Positions 45,124 to 58,104 of a stretch of DNA of 64,000 nucleotides are shown here, piece by piece. The DNA lies in contig NW_026516738.1 of the NCBI RefSeq assembly GCF_025766255.1, positions 1-64,000 on the forward strand, written 5' to 3'. The position numbers and the translations under genes are program-made. This DNA comes from Zychaea mexicana (taxonomy: Eukaryota > Mucoromycota > Mucoromycetes > Mucorales > Lichtheimiaceae). Under the pieces are notes generated by a model, which did no database searches, was not told the origin of the DNA, and saw only the letters and a program-made list of their open reading frames with translations. Position 1 is the stretch's first letter. Each line of letters starts with the position of its first letter.

Positions 45124-46664
45124 ATGGCCAACAACCAAAACTTCCCAGTAGTCGACTTTAGCGATTTTGGAAACAGATACGACATTATTGCTAAGGAGGT
45201 GCTCGAGGCATGCAGGACCATTGGCTTCTTTTACATTAAAAATCACAATGGTCCTACTTCATTGCAATTTAAACGTGCTTTCGAAATGGTATACTAGATC
45301 CGAGCACGAGAATGCTATCTAAGAAGAGGCTAAACTAAATTATTATACTATATGCGCTTATTAGAGTGAAGCTTTCTTTACACAACCGACAGAAACCAAG
45401 ATCCGATTTGGCAAGTTCGAGTTGAGCTGCCTCGAAGGTTACATTAGTCTTACCCCGCAAAGGTGCGTATCGTCAGCGGGCTTAAAGATATTATTGATTC
45501 CGGGGCGCAGCACCATTTGAGCTTCACTAATACAATTGCTTTTCTAGAGTGGACGATAAAGAAATCGTCTATGACAATGACAAAGAGCAAGTTCCCGAAT
45601 ATTATCTTTACCGCGGCAAGCTGTTGCATCTATACCACTTCTATTATCAGGTTACTAATACATCTAGTATTATAAATTACGGATTGTTATAGAGTGTTTG
45701 ATATTTTGCCTCTTTCCAAACCTCAAAATCTCCCTTTTGCTTTTCAAGACAACAAGCAAGAGCTAGATGCGTTCTATAAGGTATAGCGTCTTCTCATATA
45801 GGCAAAACCAGACAAACTTGCATTCTGTCCACATTACCAAGTGCCATTTTTTGCGATTCCTTTATAGGGTATGCATTCAACAGTAATGAATATCTTCGAG
45901 CTTCTTGCATTTGCGTTACAGGTGATGTATAGCCTTACGACAGCTGATGTTATAATGCTTCTTTGACAGCAGCTTTATCAATCGTTTCCTTATATATGAA
46001 ATATGTTATTACTGGTTATTAGATTCCTGCAAATCCAGAAACTGGAGCCAACGACTATTTGAGCTCGCGCCATCGATATGAAAAACCATTTGCTACCAGT
46101 ATTTTGCGTTTCCTTCGTTACCCAAGCGTAGAGTCAACCGGTCGTGATGAGGAAGTGGTTGCTTCTGCGCATACGGATTATGGATCGATTACATTGCTTT
46201 CTCAAAGAGACATTGCTGGTTTGCAAGTCGAAATTGATGGTGTTTGGACTGAAATTCCAAAGGTCGACGATGCTATTCTCGGTTAGTATCTTGGTATAGT
46301 TGAACCCTTACTTTCTGGATCAGCTAGCTGCGTTTCTTAAAGCTCCAATACGTCGCTAATTAACTCTCTGCTGTCATACACGATCACAGTCAATGTCGGT
46401 GGTGCGCTGGAATATTGGACCCGAGGATTGCTCAAGGGTGCACTTCATCGTGTTGTCGCTACGCCAGAGTTGCAGGCCAACGATAGATATTCTATCGCAT
46501 TCTTCGTCGTCCCAGAGACCAACACCATGCTCACTGGTATGCCTAGTCCGTTGCTTCCGGCCAAAATGCCAGATCTCGAGGACGTTCCTACCGACAGAGA
46601 ATTGACATCGGACGAATACATGATGGAACGCTTCAAGAGCTCATCATATTTGAAAAGAGACTAG
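45124..46664 (+). CDS. 2-oxoglutarate/Fe(II) dioxygenase (isopenicillin-N-synthase-like)
   Basis: Exons about 45124-45288, 45365-45462, 45548-45650, 45692-45780, 45868-45921, 46023-46281, 46390-46664; about 345 residues. N-terminal DIOX_N block: FPVVDFSDFGNRYDIIAKEV then TIGFFYIKNH. The catalytic 2OG-FeII domain has HTDYGSITLLSQRD (H-x-D), distal His in GALHRVVATPE and the 2OG arginine in NDRYSIAFFVVPETN. Such enzymes hydroxylate or oxidise small molecules; the substrate cannot be read from sequence. The join between exons 3 and 4 (45650 to 45692) does not keep frame with plain GT-AG sites, so that boundary is wrong or the gene has a one-base lesion. A dead paralogue lies 0.9 kb downstream in the same orientation. 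Confidence 0.85.
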
Positions 46665-47537
46665 AAGCATTCATACTGCTCTACAAGAACAGAAGATAAT
46701 CGATGCTTAGTTGTATACTGCTTCAAACTTCTGCTGCTAGAAAAATTTCCGCTGTTCATGTAATTTTTGTTGATGTTCCTTCTTAATACTATAGTACTGT
46801 GACTTTTGTACTGTAATAACTTTGAACAGTACCACCTCTGTTATTTTTTCTTTATACCTCGTATGACCAGCAATCAATGATGGTGGCTCATTTTTGATAA
46901 GAAAAAAATAAGGGAAGGAAGGGCCTCTTCCAGATAAATCCTCGAGATGCACATATTCGTGGCAAATACAGTAATAGGATCAGTGGAAAACATAATATGA
47001 AGAATGATTCTGTGTTGTTGATTGCTTCGCATAAAAGTACGGAAAACACGACTAAACAGACAGGGGAATGAATTGCATTGGTACATCCATTATATACGTA
47101 GACCGACATTCGACACCGATAAGGTACATGCTGACCGTTTGCTCGACAACAGTTATACAACCCGTTTTTTGGACCGTCTTTCTATTGGTATTTCGTGACC
47201 TTGTTAATTGTCTACTCCCTCTATGCACTTAATCCACCTTATCTTTATGAAATCTGTTGTTACAAACTAGTACTGGTAGCAAAAGCGACACCAAAAATTG
47301 TACCCATTGAACGTAAACCATACCAAATCACTCTTAATACACGTGATCTCTCTGTTGCCAGCATTATATATCATTTTATAGTTAGATGCATAGGGTGCAT
47401 AAACAAATCTTGCGTCACACGAAAGAAAATAGCATGAGCGCTTGCATGATCATCATACATTTACAGCGAATCATAAATCAGGGATGTGCACTCTCTGTCT
47501 CTCTGTCTCACATTTTTTCTCTCATTCATTATCTAAA
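46665..47537. other. Intergenic between the oxygenase paralogues
   Basis: No gene recognised. CT-rich stretch (CTCTCTGTCTCTCTGTCTC, about 47493-47511) just before the pseudogene start resembles a fungal promoter remnant. Confidence 0.35.
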
Positions 47538-49171
47538 ATGACTAACCCAAGCGTACCGGTGGTAGACTTTTAACATTTTGATGCCAAACGCAGGACCATT
47601 TCCGAGCGAGTCTTTAATGCGTGCAAAACGCTTGATCTTTCTACATTATCAATCACTCGGTGGCCTCATCGCAAGTCGCACAAGCCTTTTCGCTGGTAAA
47701 AAAAAGACATATAAGCTTTTCAAATCATATAAAAGCAAAAAAAGCATGTTCTTATCAGCCAGTTTCCTTTATAGTAGATGATCTTTGAGTTGTCGGCTGA
47801 AATGAAGACTGAGTATACCAAGAAGGTAGGCAAAGCTTATGAAGAATATCTCGGTCTTTATAGCTAGAGGTATTGTATTCTCGTCGCGTTCATGTTTTTT
47901 TTTCCATTTATCATGTATGTTTACAGTTCAATCTCGAACAAAAAAAATCAAGCATAATTCTTCCGAGAAACAAAACACAACCATATCATAAGGAGTAAGT
48001 AATGAATGAGAAAGGGAAGAACCTAATTTCTTTTTATCAATGAGCATAATTGTATGATCGTTATAAACTACATAGTGACAAAAAAGTGGCTGATTATAAT
48101 CAACACTCGCCACCATCATTATGAATCACTTTGGTTGCAGAGCATACGACTTCATGACTTTCAGAGACGATACCAACCCTAGCCATATGATGTCAATGGC
48201 GCTAAAATAGAACATAAAAATGTCATTGAGACATTCTCGAAGGTATACAGTTGCTTGTACTACTGTAGTGTAAAACAGAACATGTTTTTTATATGCACAC
48301 TGCTAATATGTTTTCGCTATCTTGGTAGACATCACACGCATAGGATCTACACGCCCTGGATTTGCAAATAATGGAGCTCCTTTCAATGAAACTCAAGGTA
48401 ATCTGGTACTTTGCTACATGTACAGCATAAAACCTGGTTAAGCAGTAGCTTCACTTGCTCTCTTTTCCTTATGATCATTTATCACAGTGAATATTGAATG
48501 CATAACATAAAAGCTTCTTAATGAACAACAGCAGTCATGAAAAGACGATGGAACTACAAGTGATTTGCTCAGTCAGCCAACCGGTATAACATGCCCAGAG
48601 CACCGGGTGTACTCCATTTCCAACGCTATCCACGCGGGCGATGCAGAAAAACACAGAGACGAGCTCCAAGCTGACGAGCACACCGACTATGACTCAATCA
48701 CCTTGCTCTTACACAACGGTGTACCTGGTTTGGAGGTAAAGTTGAAGGACAATGGTGGGTGTGTCTCTGTTTCACCTGCTAAGGAGAATGCTATAAGAAT
48801 TGTTCATTATTTCCTTCCTATTAAAAAGGCAGCACGTACGCGAACGGAAACGAGAGGGGAGAAGAAACAAGAGATTGTTACTAAGACAGCTTGGATAAAT
48901 GATATCAACAATCAATGTTTCTGGGACGCTGAGGTATTGGACGCATAATCTGTTCCATGCTCCTTTGCATTGTGTTGTATTTACACGCGAGCAGGAAAAA
49001 CAAGATCGATACTGTATTGGTTGCATACTTTGTGCAACCTGAAAGCTGGCGGGCATGCCTAGCCCAGTTATTCCAAAGAATCAACCCGCTAATGAATATG
49101 TACCAGATGATATTCTTGCATTGACATCCGATGAGTACTTGGACTATCGCTATCGAAAGTCTGTCGAGTAA
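47538..49171 (+). pseudogene. Dead paralogue of the 2OG/Fe(II) dioxygenase
   Basis: Starts MTNPSVPVVDF at 47538, parallel to the intact gene's FPVVDF, then meets TAA at about 47571 and continues in frame for some 25 codons (ERVFNACKT). Scattered blocks follow: FELSAEMKTEY near 47785, then HTDYDSITLLLHNGVPGLEV at 48678-48737 (H-x-D motif kept). The C-terminus at about 49050-49171 reads GMPSPVIPKN and ALTSDEYLDYRYRKSVE before TAA, matching GMPSPLLPA and LTSDEYMMERFKS of the intact copy. Several exons and the distal His block are lost or out of frame. A tandem duplicate that decayed. Confidence 0.85.
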
Positions 49172-52100
49172 AAAGAATGAGCACATTAGCAAGAGCAATA
49201 TAGCATCTTGGCAGTAACAGAATCATATCCTTTCCTTGCTTGTACAGTATCTTTGACATTTGCGAAATACTGTAAAATGAAAGAAAGAGAGGAGTATCAT
49301 ACATAGCTGGGGATATATTATAAATGGCTACCTGAGTTGGGCTTTTCAGGAAATAAAAGCATATATACTCGATCCAGGCCTGTGCCAGCTCTATAAGAAG
49401 TCTGATCCGGCCTCTCTGTGGCAATCTAGCGTTTGATTCATCCATTTGAACAAGCACTCACAACGTCTGCTAATTAGCAATGTTTCGCATCTGTAGACCC
49501 AGTAAAGGTTGATAGGATGATAGATGTATTTTGTGGATACAGAGGGAAAACAAGCGCATGCTGCCTCTCAGTTTTATATATGTATTATGTTGTTTTCCTT
49601 TTTATTGCTCGTTGTTGTGGGGTATCCACAGATATAGCATCCCCGATTAGAGTGATGAAAATTAACCTTCCACTAACTACCGCCCTCGATACGAAGAAAA
49701 CCGCGTGTTGGAAATGGATTCTCAAAATGCAAAAATTAAGTGTCCAGCAAGGCTATAGTCTCATTTCTAGACATATTACTCAAATTATATAGCTGCTTAA
49801 ACTTTGAACGGATCAAAACCAAGACTAGTTCATCTATTTATCGTCGACTTATTCCGATAAAAGCATATACAGATAATTTACCTAGTTTAGAGTGCTGCCT
49901 TAGCATGCCCGCTTACGTACCGGAGCCCCTTCATTAGGCTCCGTGTTGAAGCTGACATCATAGAGGCCTCATTTTAGTCTTTCTTTTTGCGGTGCTCGAC
50001 CTGGTAGGAGAGGACTATTGCAAGACAATTTTGTTGTGCATAAATGGGAAGAGTTGACGAGTAGACTAATAAACTGAACAATGCACAGCTGTCAAGTATT
50101 GAGAGCAACACTATGCGTACATGATACGAAACGTGCGATGGTGGTTATTGCTGGCGGGGCAGTTGCTGTGAAGGTGTTTATACTAATGTTTTCTGTAAAG
50201 TACATTGGGGTCGTTTCGAGACACTGCTGTTTTCTTTTGGTGATTTGTATTGTTGTCAAAGCAGCCGGCGTCGGTATGACCGTTGGGACTGGGCTGTTGT
50301 CTCATTGGTATTGGTGAAAAATACGATATTGTTAACGGCGATCGAAAAGACATCCTTAAAAGAAATCTGCGACAGCATGGTACTCCGTAGTAGTGTCCAA
50401 GAAGAAAGAGGATTGACAGTAAGACCCCAGCATGCAATTTCGGTGGCAACGAGACTACCGAAGCTGGTTCCACGTTTGTGCATCATGTGGCTCAAACGCT
50501 GCAGCAAAGCACGGATTGATGACTCCGAGAAAGAAAAGTGATGATTATCGAAGAAAGCAGACATTTAAGCTTATCGGCGAACGACGGTTGTGTTCCGTGA
50601 GCGCATAAGAAGGAAAATAGTACCAAAATCAACACCATTTTACGCACTGTGGTATGAAACCCGAGCTTCGCCTTCTTGTGGCACCTACCACGGTGACCAC
50701 CGCACTTGTCTTCTTGGGATCCATGTCCGTGAAATGTATAACAACTTTCACAGGGTTACGCATATGAGAACAAGCACTGAAAGTTTATGTCTATGAGGTC
50801 CAGACTTACAATGGAGGAAATTAAGCACAGAATTGCAGTCATGATAGGCGATGCCCAACATGTACTGCGGTGTCTGTGTGTTTGATACATACTGTATAAA
50901 CATAGTCGCTTTATATGGAAAGAGTTACACACGGCCCAAATGGTAAAAAGTTACTCAAAGTTCGATAAAGAAACGTTGCTGTGGTGCAACTGACCCGTAT
51001 CAAACCCGAGAGGAAGCATAGGAAGATGTGATACTAGCTAGCGCCACTGGTACTACAGCATATGATACATAGTACAAATCCGGTTTTGCATATATGTACA
51101 AAAAGTCTGGAGTTTCTTTTATGCCTATCGTCTGTCTGAATATTGACAATGTCTGATGTATTAGTAATGGAGCGACCTCCTTTATCCTTCCCTTCACTCA
51201 TTCAACTATATAGCAATGAGCATAACATTTCTGCTATTTAATAGAGTTGTGCATCGGCATGTCAAGCAGAAACTTATACAAATTTTCGATTACACTCGTC
51301 TTACTCCTCATTAATCACTCACGCATAAGGAGAGAGGAAAACAAAGCAAGTCTCTTTATCAACTGCTCCTTAACGTGCAGCATCAAAACAATTATCGGCA
51401 ACTTTTCACGGTGAATGACTATACATGTGCATCTGCTTGTGCGGGACAAGGCGGTGCGGTAAAATATATGGTCTATAATATCATTTATACACATGTACAC
51501 AGCATGCATTAGACATCAGAGGCATCCTCATAGTTTACCCCGCCTGCATATAGTACGCACATAGGTGTAACCGTCTTGGCTTGCTCCTGCATCAAGATAA
51601 TCCAGGTTCGACATAATAATCGCTTGTCAAGTAAAAAAGAGACTCGTGCAGATAGACAAATGATTAATGATGATTATGGTGATGAGGGACAAACAGTAGA
51701 TCGTATGCATAGGATACGTCCTGCTCACTTTAATTATTTATCGCTACGTGAACGGATGAACTGTTCAGAATAATACCTCTTGGCGAAAAGAAGCTGCAAA
51801 AGCATTTTTTTTGGGGGGAAGATGGTGGCACTGTTGACATAGCTGTTAGAAGTTTCCTTTGTATATACTTGCGCATCCATGAGCAGCAAGCAGAAACTCC
51901 CGAAGAAGACAGCATAGTAGTGAATGATGATTCTACACGCTAATTTGTTTCGTAATTTATTGACAAATGTTCAAAATGTAACAATCATGTCATTATTACT
52001 GTAGTTACTTCCTTAATATAGATACTTCTACATTACGCGCAGTGCCATCTACGGCTGCTACCAACACTATGATGCTTGGCGCAACGGTGAGCCACGGCGC

Positions 52101-52418
52101 CGGGAAATGCGTCAAGAAGGAAAGGGGAGGGGGGCGGGGGGAGATGAGCTACTCTAGCTGAGAGGCTTAAAATGCGGCATGTGAATCGAAAATAGGTTGT
52201 TACAATTTGACGTGCTCAACAAATGGCACGCACTCTTTGGCAGTTATTGTGCTACCACGTTCTTTTTTTGTTTCGTGCAATGATAAAAGAAACACAGTGC
52301 ACATAACGCCTTCTTTGCCACCCCTCTCTCCCCCGAAAGAAAATCCCTTTTCATTTTCTCTGTCTTTTCTTTCTCCTCCTCCTCCTTCTTCTTCTTCATT
52401 TTTACAAACTCCAATGAC
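49172..52418. other. 3.2-kb region with no recognised gene
   Basis: Only short open frames, none with recognisable content or splice support. Just before the exchange-factor gene there is a strand-asymmetric G-rich stretch (52124-52142) and then a long CT-rich leader (52310-52405) typical of fungal promoters. Confidence 0.35.
52124..52142 (+). promoter_or_regulatory. G-run cluster (possible G-quadruplex)
   Basis: GGGGAGGGGGGCGGGGGGA: three long G runs separated by single bases, long enough to supply four G3 tracts. It lies about 280 bp upstream of the Rho exchange-factor start codon on the coding strand. Confidence 0.45.
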
Positions 52419-52817
52419 ATGGCATTGAATGCCTCCACTTCTATCTTGGCTTCGAAAGCCAGAAAACAGCAAAAACGCCAGTCGTTTTTGGGCCGCATTG
52501 GTCAACTAAGCTGCTCCTCCTCCACTTCTTTATCATCAAAATCACCATCATCGCCACCGCCACAACAACAACAACAACAACAATCGCCACCTCAGCCTGA
52601 ACCGCAGCCTTCATTGTCCATCACCACCCGTCTACGAAGGTCTATAGCTGCTTCTATTTCGCGCCGACGAGAGTCTACTACTTCCGCTCTAAAACCTGGT
52701 TTTAAAACAGCTACAGCTCGAAAGGGTGCGCCAGCGCCACCAAGCAAAGAAACCCGAACGCCAGGCAAGCAACAGCCGCGACATGAGCCCAGCACCAAGC
52801 CATTGCCAGCGCTACCA

Positions 52818-52858
<41 letters not shown>

Positions 52859-54365
52859 GCAGCAGCAGCAGCAGCATAGCAGGAGCAGATATGTTCACAG
52901 AGATCCACGCAAACGATTGTCGATGTATGCGCAGCAGGCAGCGCCTCAGATCCTACTTCGCCGCTCACATCAACGTCAACTACCGCCCCGCCCTGTCTCA
53001 CAAATGGTCCCTATTAGCCACCACCACTTTCTTGACAGCGAGCTCCTACCACCCTGGAGGCGCTGTAGTACAGCTGATATCCTCAGCGACGCAGCCATTA
53101 AACGTACACGGAGTAGCAGCCGAAGCAGTTGTTGCAGCTTGTCGTCATTGAGCAGCAATGACAGTAACTTGTCTACACGATCGTCCAGCGTGTCATCGTT
53201 GCCGACCCCGAGAGATGAGGAGCAGCAGCTGCCTTCAGGACCAGCACCAATCGTCTCATTTAGTGCCATGGCACTACCATTGCAATCATCCAAACAGAAA
53301 CGACAAAGAAGCAATCTCGTCAGAACAACGATTAGCAACAGCAACAGCACGACAACAACGCCACCTTCATCGGAAGAACTCAGACCGTCTCGCGCGAAAT
53401 CCATGTTTGTGAACCGCAAAGAAACCAAGGCGATCTCCGTTTGGCGTGACACAATGGCCAAGCTCGAGAATAATCATAATAACAGCACATCACCTACCAA
53501 CACAACAACCGTTACTACCAGCAGCATCCCTCGTCCTCATCTTCATCAATCACAAAAACGAAACAACAACTCGGCAGCGCTCGTGAGGTTTGTCCTCCAT
53601 GAACTCTACACGACCGAAGAGTCGTATCATCGTCTACTGACTGTAATTCAAACACGATACATGCAACCGATGAGCGCGGCCGCGTCTTACATATCGACCA
53701 CAAAGCCATTTATCAGCAGCACAACCGAGCTGATGCCGTTGCTGTTCCGTCATTTGCCAAATCTTTTGGCCCTATCTGAGAAAATCTTGGCTGGACTCAA
53801 GAGAATCTTACAACTCCAACGCCAACAGCTGCAGCTGCAGTATGTTGGCCAACTTTTTTGCTCACTCGAACAAGACCTGGTCGTGTTTCTAAAATATGCA
53901 GTGCATTATGAATCTAATATCAAATCGATCCGACGCGCTTGTGCAACCAATTCAATGTTTTTGAAAATTGAGCAAGAAGGAATCGCCAAGCGCGAGACCA
54001 ACCGCATGGGCTTTGCTGATTATTTGATTGCTCCATTCCAGCGCGTGCCCCGCTACTGTCTGTTGATCAAAGGTATGTTGCTGTCTTAGTGGTGGTGGTG
54101 GTCGCGGCTGTAGTAGTAGCAATGGATGTTTCTATCTCGGCCCTTTTTCTACTTTTGTCCCTCTTCTGTGTTTCAACATTGTTGCTAATTTTACATTGCA
54201 GATCTTATGAAACACAGCACAACAACAACGGTGATGACGACGACGACGGAGGAACGGCTCTACGCCGATAATAATAGTTACAACAATAGCAATCTTGACA
54301 AGACATTGAAAATGTTGACCGGGTTGGCTATCGCTATGGACAATGTACAGAAACCCCTGCGATAA
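52419..54365 (+). CDS. Rho guanine nucleotide exchange factor (DH domain)
   Basis: Two exons, 52419-54072 and 54202-54365, joined in frame by GTATGT..TTGCAG; 605 residues. Residues 1-380 are low complexity: Ser- and Gln-rich, with a CAA/CAG-encoded polyQ of about 20 at residues 132-152, and many basic Ser clusters. The DH domain begins near residue 387 (ALVRFVLHELYTTEESYHRL, conserved region 1) and contains GFADYLIAPFQRVPRYCLLI then KDLMKH (conserved region 3, about 527-555). It ends with LDKTLKMLTGLAIAMDN, the last DH helix, and stops at TAA 54363-54365. It should activate a Rho/Cdc42-type GTPase at the cell cortex. No PH domain follows, which is uncommon for this family. Start at ATG 52419 follows a long CT-rich leader. 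Confidence 0.88.
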
Positions 54366-57300
54366 TTTTTTTCCCTTCTTCCTTTCCTTCTATATTACAT
54401 AACATCTCTATCTCTTTACTTCCGTATCTCTAGTCATATCAATATACCAAGCTGTACATATACTAACAACTCATATTTCTTTCTATTCGCAATCAATCCA
54501 TTCTATCTCCATACAATACAATACATAGCATACATTATTATACCACCCGCTATTAAAACTATATTAACTTCTTCTGTTTAAAAATGGTTGAATGCCGAAC
54601 CCGGGCCCACCAACGATATGCAGATTACCCAGGTTTTTGTGGCGCCTGCTGCCGTAACCCTGTCTATATCTTACGTTGTGACAATGCATTGCTTGGTGTT
54701 ACCCAATCCCAAACAGTTGCTGCTGTTGCACAGTGTCGCACACATGTACCTGCCTTTCATCCGTCGGTCTTATTCGACAATGATCTCGACCTTTTCTTTA
54801 AAAGAAATAGACCTTTCTTCCCTCGATCGCTTATATTCATATAAGCCGTCTAAGTTTGCTCGTTCCACATTGATTTCATTTTATTTGTTAACAGCTCACG
54901 ATGACGTAACTTCAAAGCGTTTAATTTATCCTGCAGATGAGTTAAGACTGATATCGTGCTTGATCAAAAGATAAATGACAATAAAGCACGCACGGATTTG
55001 CGGCGCAGTACATACTGTGGTGTATGCTCATCTGTATATGTGCTAGTCACCAGTGATGCGCTGCTTTTCCTGCTGGAAAATCAAAATATAGCACGGGGCC
55101 ATCATCACCCCTATAAGTAAAATACAAATAATGCTGCAGTGACAAGCAGAATGAAAGGAGAAACAAAAAGAATTTGTTTGCGTTTTTAAGCATTCTTTAC
55201 ACACATAATAATGATATTCTGACATACGTGGGTAGCTATTCACTAATCCTTTCCTGAATTAGTTTTAAGTTCGTTCTTACTTTCTCCCCCTCTGAAAATC
55301 TATTCCTAAGATGACGCTGTTACTTTGCCACGAACGGTGATCCCGTTTTAAATTTTAACGAAGAGTTTAAGTGACACAGCAAAAATTACTTACAGTTACG
55401 CTACTTGACCGGTCACCGACGTAGAATTTATACGTGTAGGAGTGGACAATGAACGAATTTGGCGATCATAATGCGTGTTCTATGATATATGGATATTACA
55501 CATATGCTCACAAAAAAGAGAGGACGAAGATGAATCATTTATTGGATATGGTTCCTCATAAATGTTACATACACAGCAAGATATATACTGACACCTACAC
55601 AAATAAAGTATAAAGCGCGTACTATGCATCCCAAAGCATATGAGATATCTTGACAGATATACTGCACCGACTTGTTGGAAACGTATCTTTAACTTTCGGA
55701 GGTAGGGGTAGCAGTAAATACCCAGCGGACTCGCGAAAGATTTTTCCTGACTCTCAAATTATGGTTTGGCGAGTCCGCTGGAACAAAGAAACTAAATTCG
55801 CTCGCAAAAAACAATTGGAGAATCAAAGTTAGCGAGTCTGCTAAGGGTGCTCTAAGGCATTCCATAAACTGTGTTGCTGCATATGTAGCATTTGTTTATT
55901 CTTAATGTGAGACACAATCTACATTTATTAACCACTACTTGGCTTTCTTCGCTAGTAGTTTTTGTTATGCAATATGCGATGTTCTTACACTTATCACTTG
56001 GTGTATGCTACATTGTCTTTGCCCAATTGGTTCCGCGTGTAGTCAATATCGCCGTTAGTACTGCTCTTGGAAGAGCTGACTGTGATACTGATAAGATGGC
56101 TTCGATACGTAGTATCAATAAATGTTTGTAATCCAGTGTCAGTGACGTTGCCAGATTCAACGATATACAGCGACAGAAGGAACTGTTTATCGCTGAACAC
56201 ACCCAATGACTATGTCATCCAAGGTGTTAAAGCCAGAGAGCATCATTCCGATACAAACAGGTATATTAGTAACAAACTTGAGTCATCGGTTGGTGGTACA
56301 ACTCTTCGCAGCGTTTTTCCATATTTCAAGTACGCTGTCTGAGAGAAGCACGTCATTTATAAGTGAAATTGCATCCAATGATTGCAGTGCACCAAGAGTA
56401 GCGACATTCCTGGTAAAGTGACAGCGAGGCCACTTGCTTCTTCTTCTTATTCTTCTTCATCGTCATCAACAAACGGATTGTTGCGAGAACGATATTGCTC
56501 GTTGTACAATACCAAATACATTTAAGACAAGATACTTGGCTCAATGCACCCACCAAGCGATTAGTTGAGAGCTCCTTTTCGCCAAAAATACATTTAGATA
56601 TTTCTGAGGCCGCTGTCAGGGTGCAGACGTGGGAACTGTGATAAATGTGTTGATTTGATTGCCAGTAATGATTGCTAACTTTTGCAGGCGATGTATTGGG
56701 ACGTCCTGATTTGACCAAAGGTACAGCTGGTGTGATGATTAATGTTCAAATTTGTCGAATTATCTAATGCTCTTTGTGATAGCGCATAGAGTCAGCCGAG
56801 AGACCAATGATCGCCAGTAATGTGGTTCATTGCGAAGTTTTGCGATCCTTTCTGGTGCTGCTGCAGCTGATCGTTGCCAGCATTAAGGGCGATGGCTTCA
56901 AATTCTTCTGGTTTAACAGCTTCGAATGATGCATAGTCTCAATAACATAGGAATCGATAAACATATTATAAAAGAAACATTCCTTTTAACACTGCTAGAT
57001 ATTTCGTCGACACAATGCACAGATATGTCATAGCTGCTTTTTTTTTTCGAAAAGATACTGACAATGCAGAGGGCTGACAGCCTATATAGATGTACGATTT
57101 TACTTTGAAGGGGTGACAGGTACAGATATCGCTCGGGATCAGGGCGACTACTCCAGACTAGAAATATTACTCTACGGAGTACTTTTTATATTCAACGTAC
57201 AGGTCATTGTACTATCAACATATACTGTTGAATGTTTGCTGAAGGTGAACACACAGTATCGGCCGCATATGGAGGCACTTGAGCAAAAGAAATAGCATTT

Positions 57301-57621
57301 TTGTACGAGATTGTATTGGATATCAACACCTTCTACGAACATAACACGAATTAACCAGATTGATGTGTATCCACGAACAAAGAATAACCAATTATAGTCT
57401 ACATTATTGTCTTGCTAAAAACGATTGTTCACTGACCATTACCTGGCGGTCAATGAGGAAGATGATACTTTTGTAAACGAACGGTATGTTAGTTCCTAGA
57501 CTCAAAAAGACAGTACCGACGTAACAAAACGTGGTCACTCTATTGCTCAACTGAACACCAACAGCGCTCCAATGTCATCATAATCGATCAGGTTACCGAT
57601 CCCAAATGGAATACAGTATGT
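54366..57621. other. 3.2-kb region with no recognised gene
   Basis: Short frames only. One at 54588-54974 has no usable Met and no recognised domain. A tight inverted repeat at 55721-55784 is the only distinct structure. Confidence 0.35.
55721..55784. repeat. Inverted repeat of 13 bp with a third half-copy
   Basis: CCAGCGGACTCGC and GCGAGTCCGCTGG are perfect reverse complements about 30 bp apart; a third related word, AGCGAGTCTGCTAAG, lies at 55829-55843. Repeated copies of a sub-terminal motif are typical of the edge of a DNA transposon. No transposase is seen nearby. Confidence 0.55.
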
Positions 57622-58104
57622 TTGGGTTTTCTCCGATTGATAGCAGTACACTCGAAATTACCACGACAATGTTTGATCTATCCCACGACATTCGAGCTAC
57701 TGGCGACGAAAAAGAGTAAATACGAAGAGGACGTAGAGAAAGCATCACCGGTTACTCTACAACCAATATTGATGACGAATGTCACAGTATTCGCTTGCAA
57801 GCGTGTTAAGTTCCATTGGTGGTCTCCTTACATTATCAGTTACACTCAACAGCTTGCTTTACAGCTACAGACCGAATTTCCTATGAGGAATGATCAACAT
57901 TTTTCACCGCCAAAAGTTGATAGATCGTTACGTAAACAGCTTCTGGAAAAGTTTGTTCTCTGCATCGTCCGATACCGCTTGTTCATTCAATGGACCAGCA
58001 ACTCGGTGCACCAAGGCCATAGTCTGATGTTATCGACACCATTACGCGTGAACGAAGACACTCCACTACTATCATATTTTGGGACGACGCGGCGAAGGAC
58101 ATAA
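57622..58104 (+). CDS. Hypothetical protein, 160 codons, doubtful
   Basis: Open frame from ATG 57622 to TAA 58104. Contains PVTLQPILMTNVTVFACKRV and SLRKQLLEKFVLCIVRYRLF; composition is protein-like but no domain is recognised. The position, in a long gene-poor stretch with acidic GATGAC repeats just downstream (58134-58170), gives no clue. It may be an exon of a decayed gene. Confidence 0.25.
   Translation: MGFLRLIAVHSKLPRQCLIYPTTFELLATKKSKYEEDVEKASPVTLQPILMTNVTVFACKRVKFHWWSPYIISYTQQLALQLQTEFPMRNDQHFSPPKVDRSLRKQLLEKFVLCIVRYRLFIQWTSNSVHQGHSLMLSTPLRVNEDTPLLSYFGTTRRRT

Noticed and set aside
54588..54974. 128-codon frame after the Rho exchange factor as a possible PH domain
   Set aside because: No PH-like pattern, starts without ATG, and is separated from the gene by a stop and an AT-rich 3' region.
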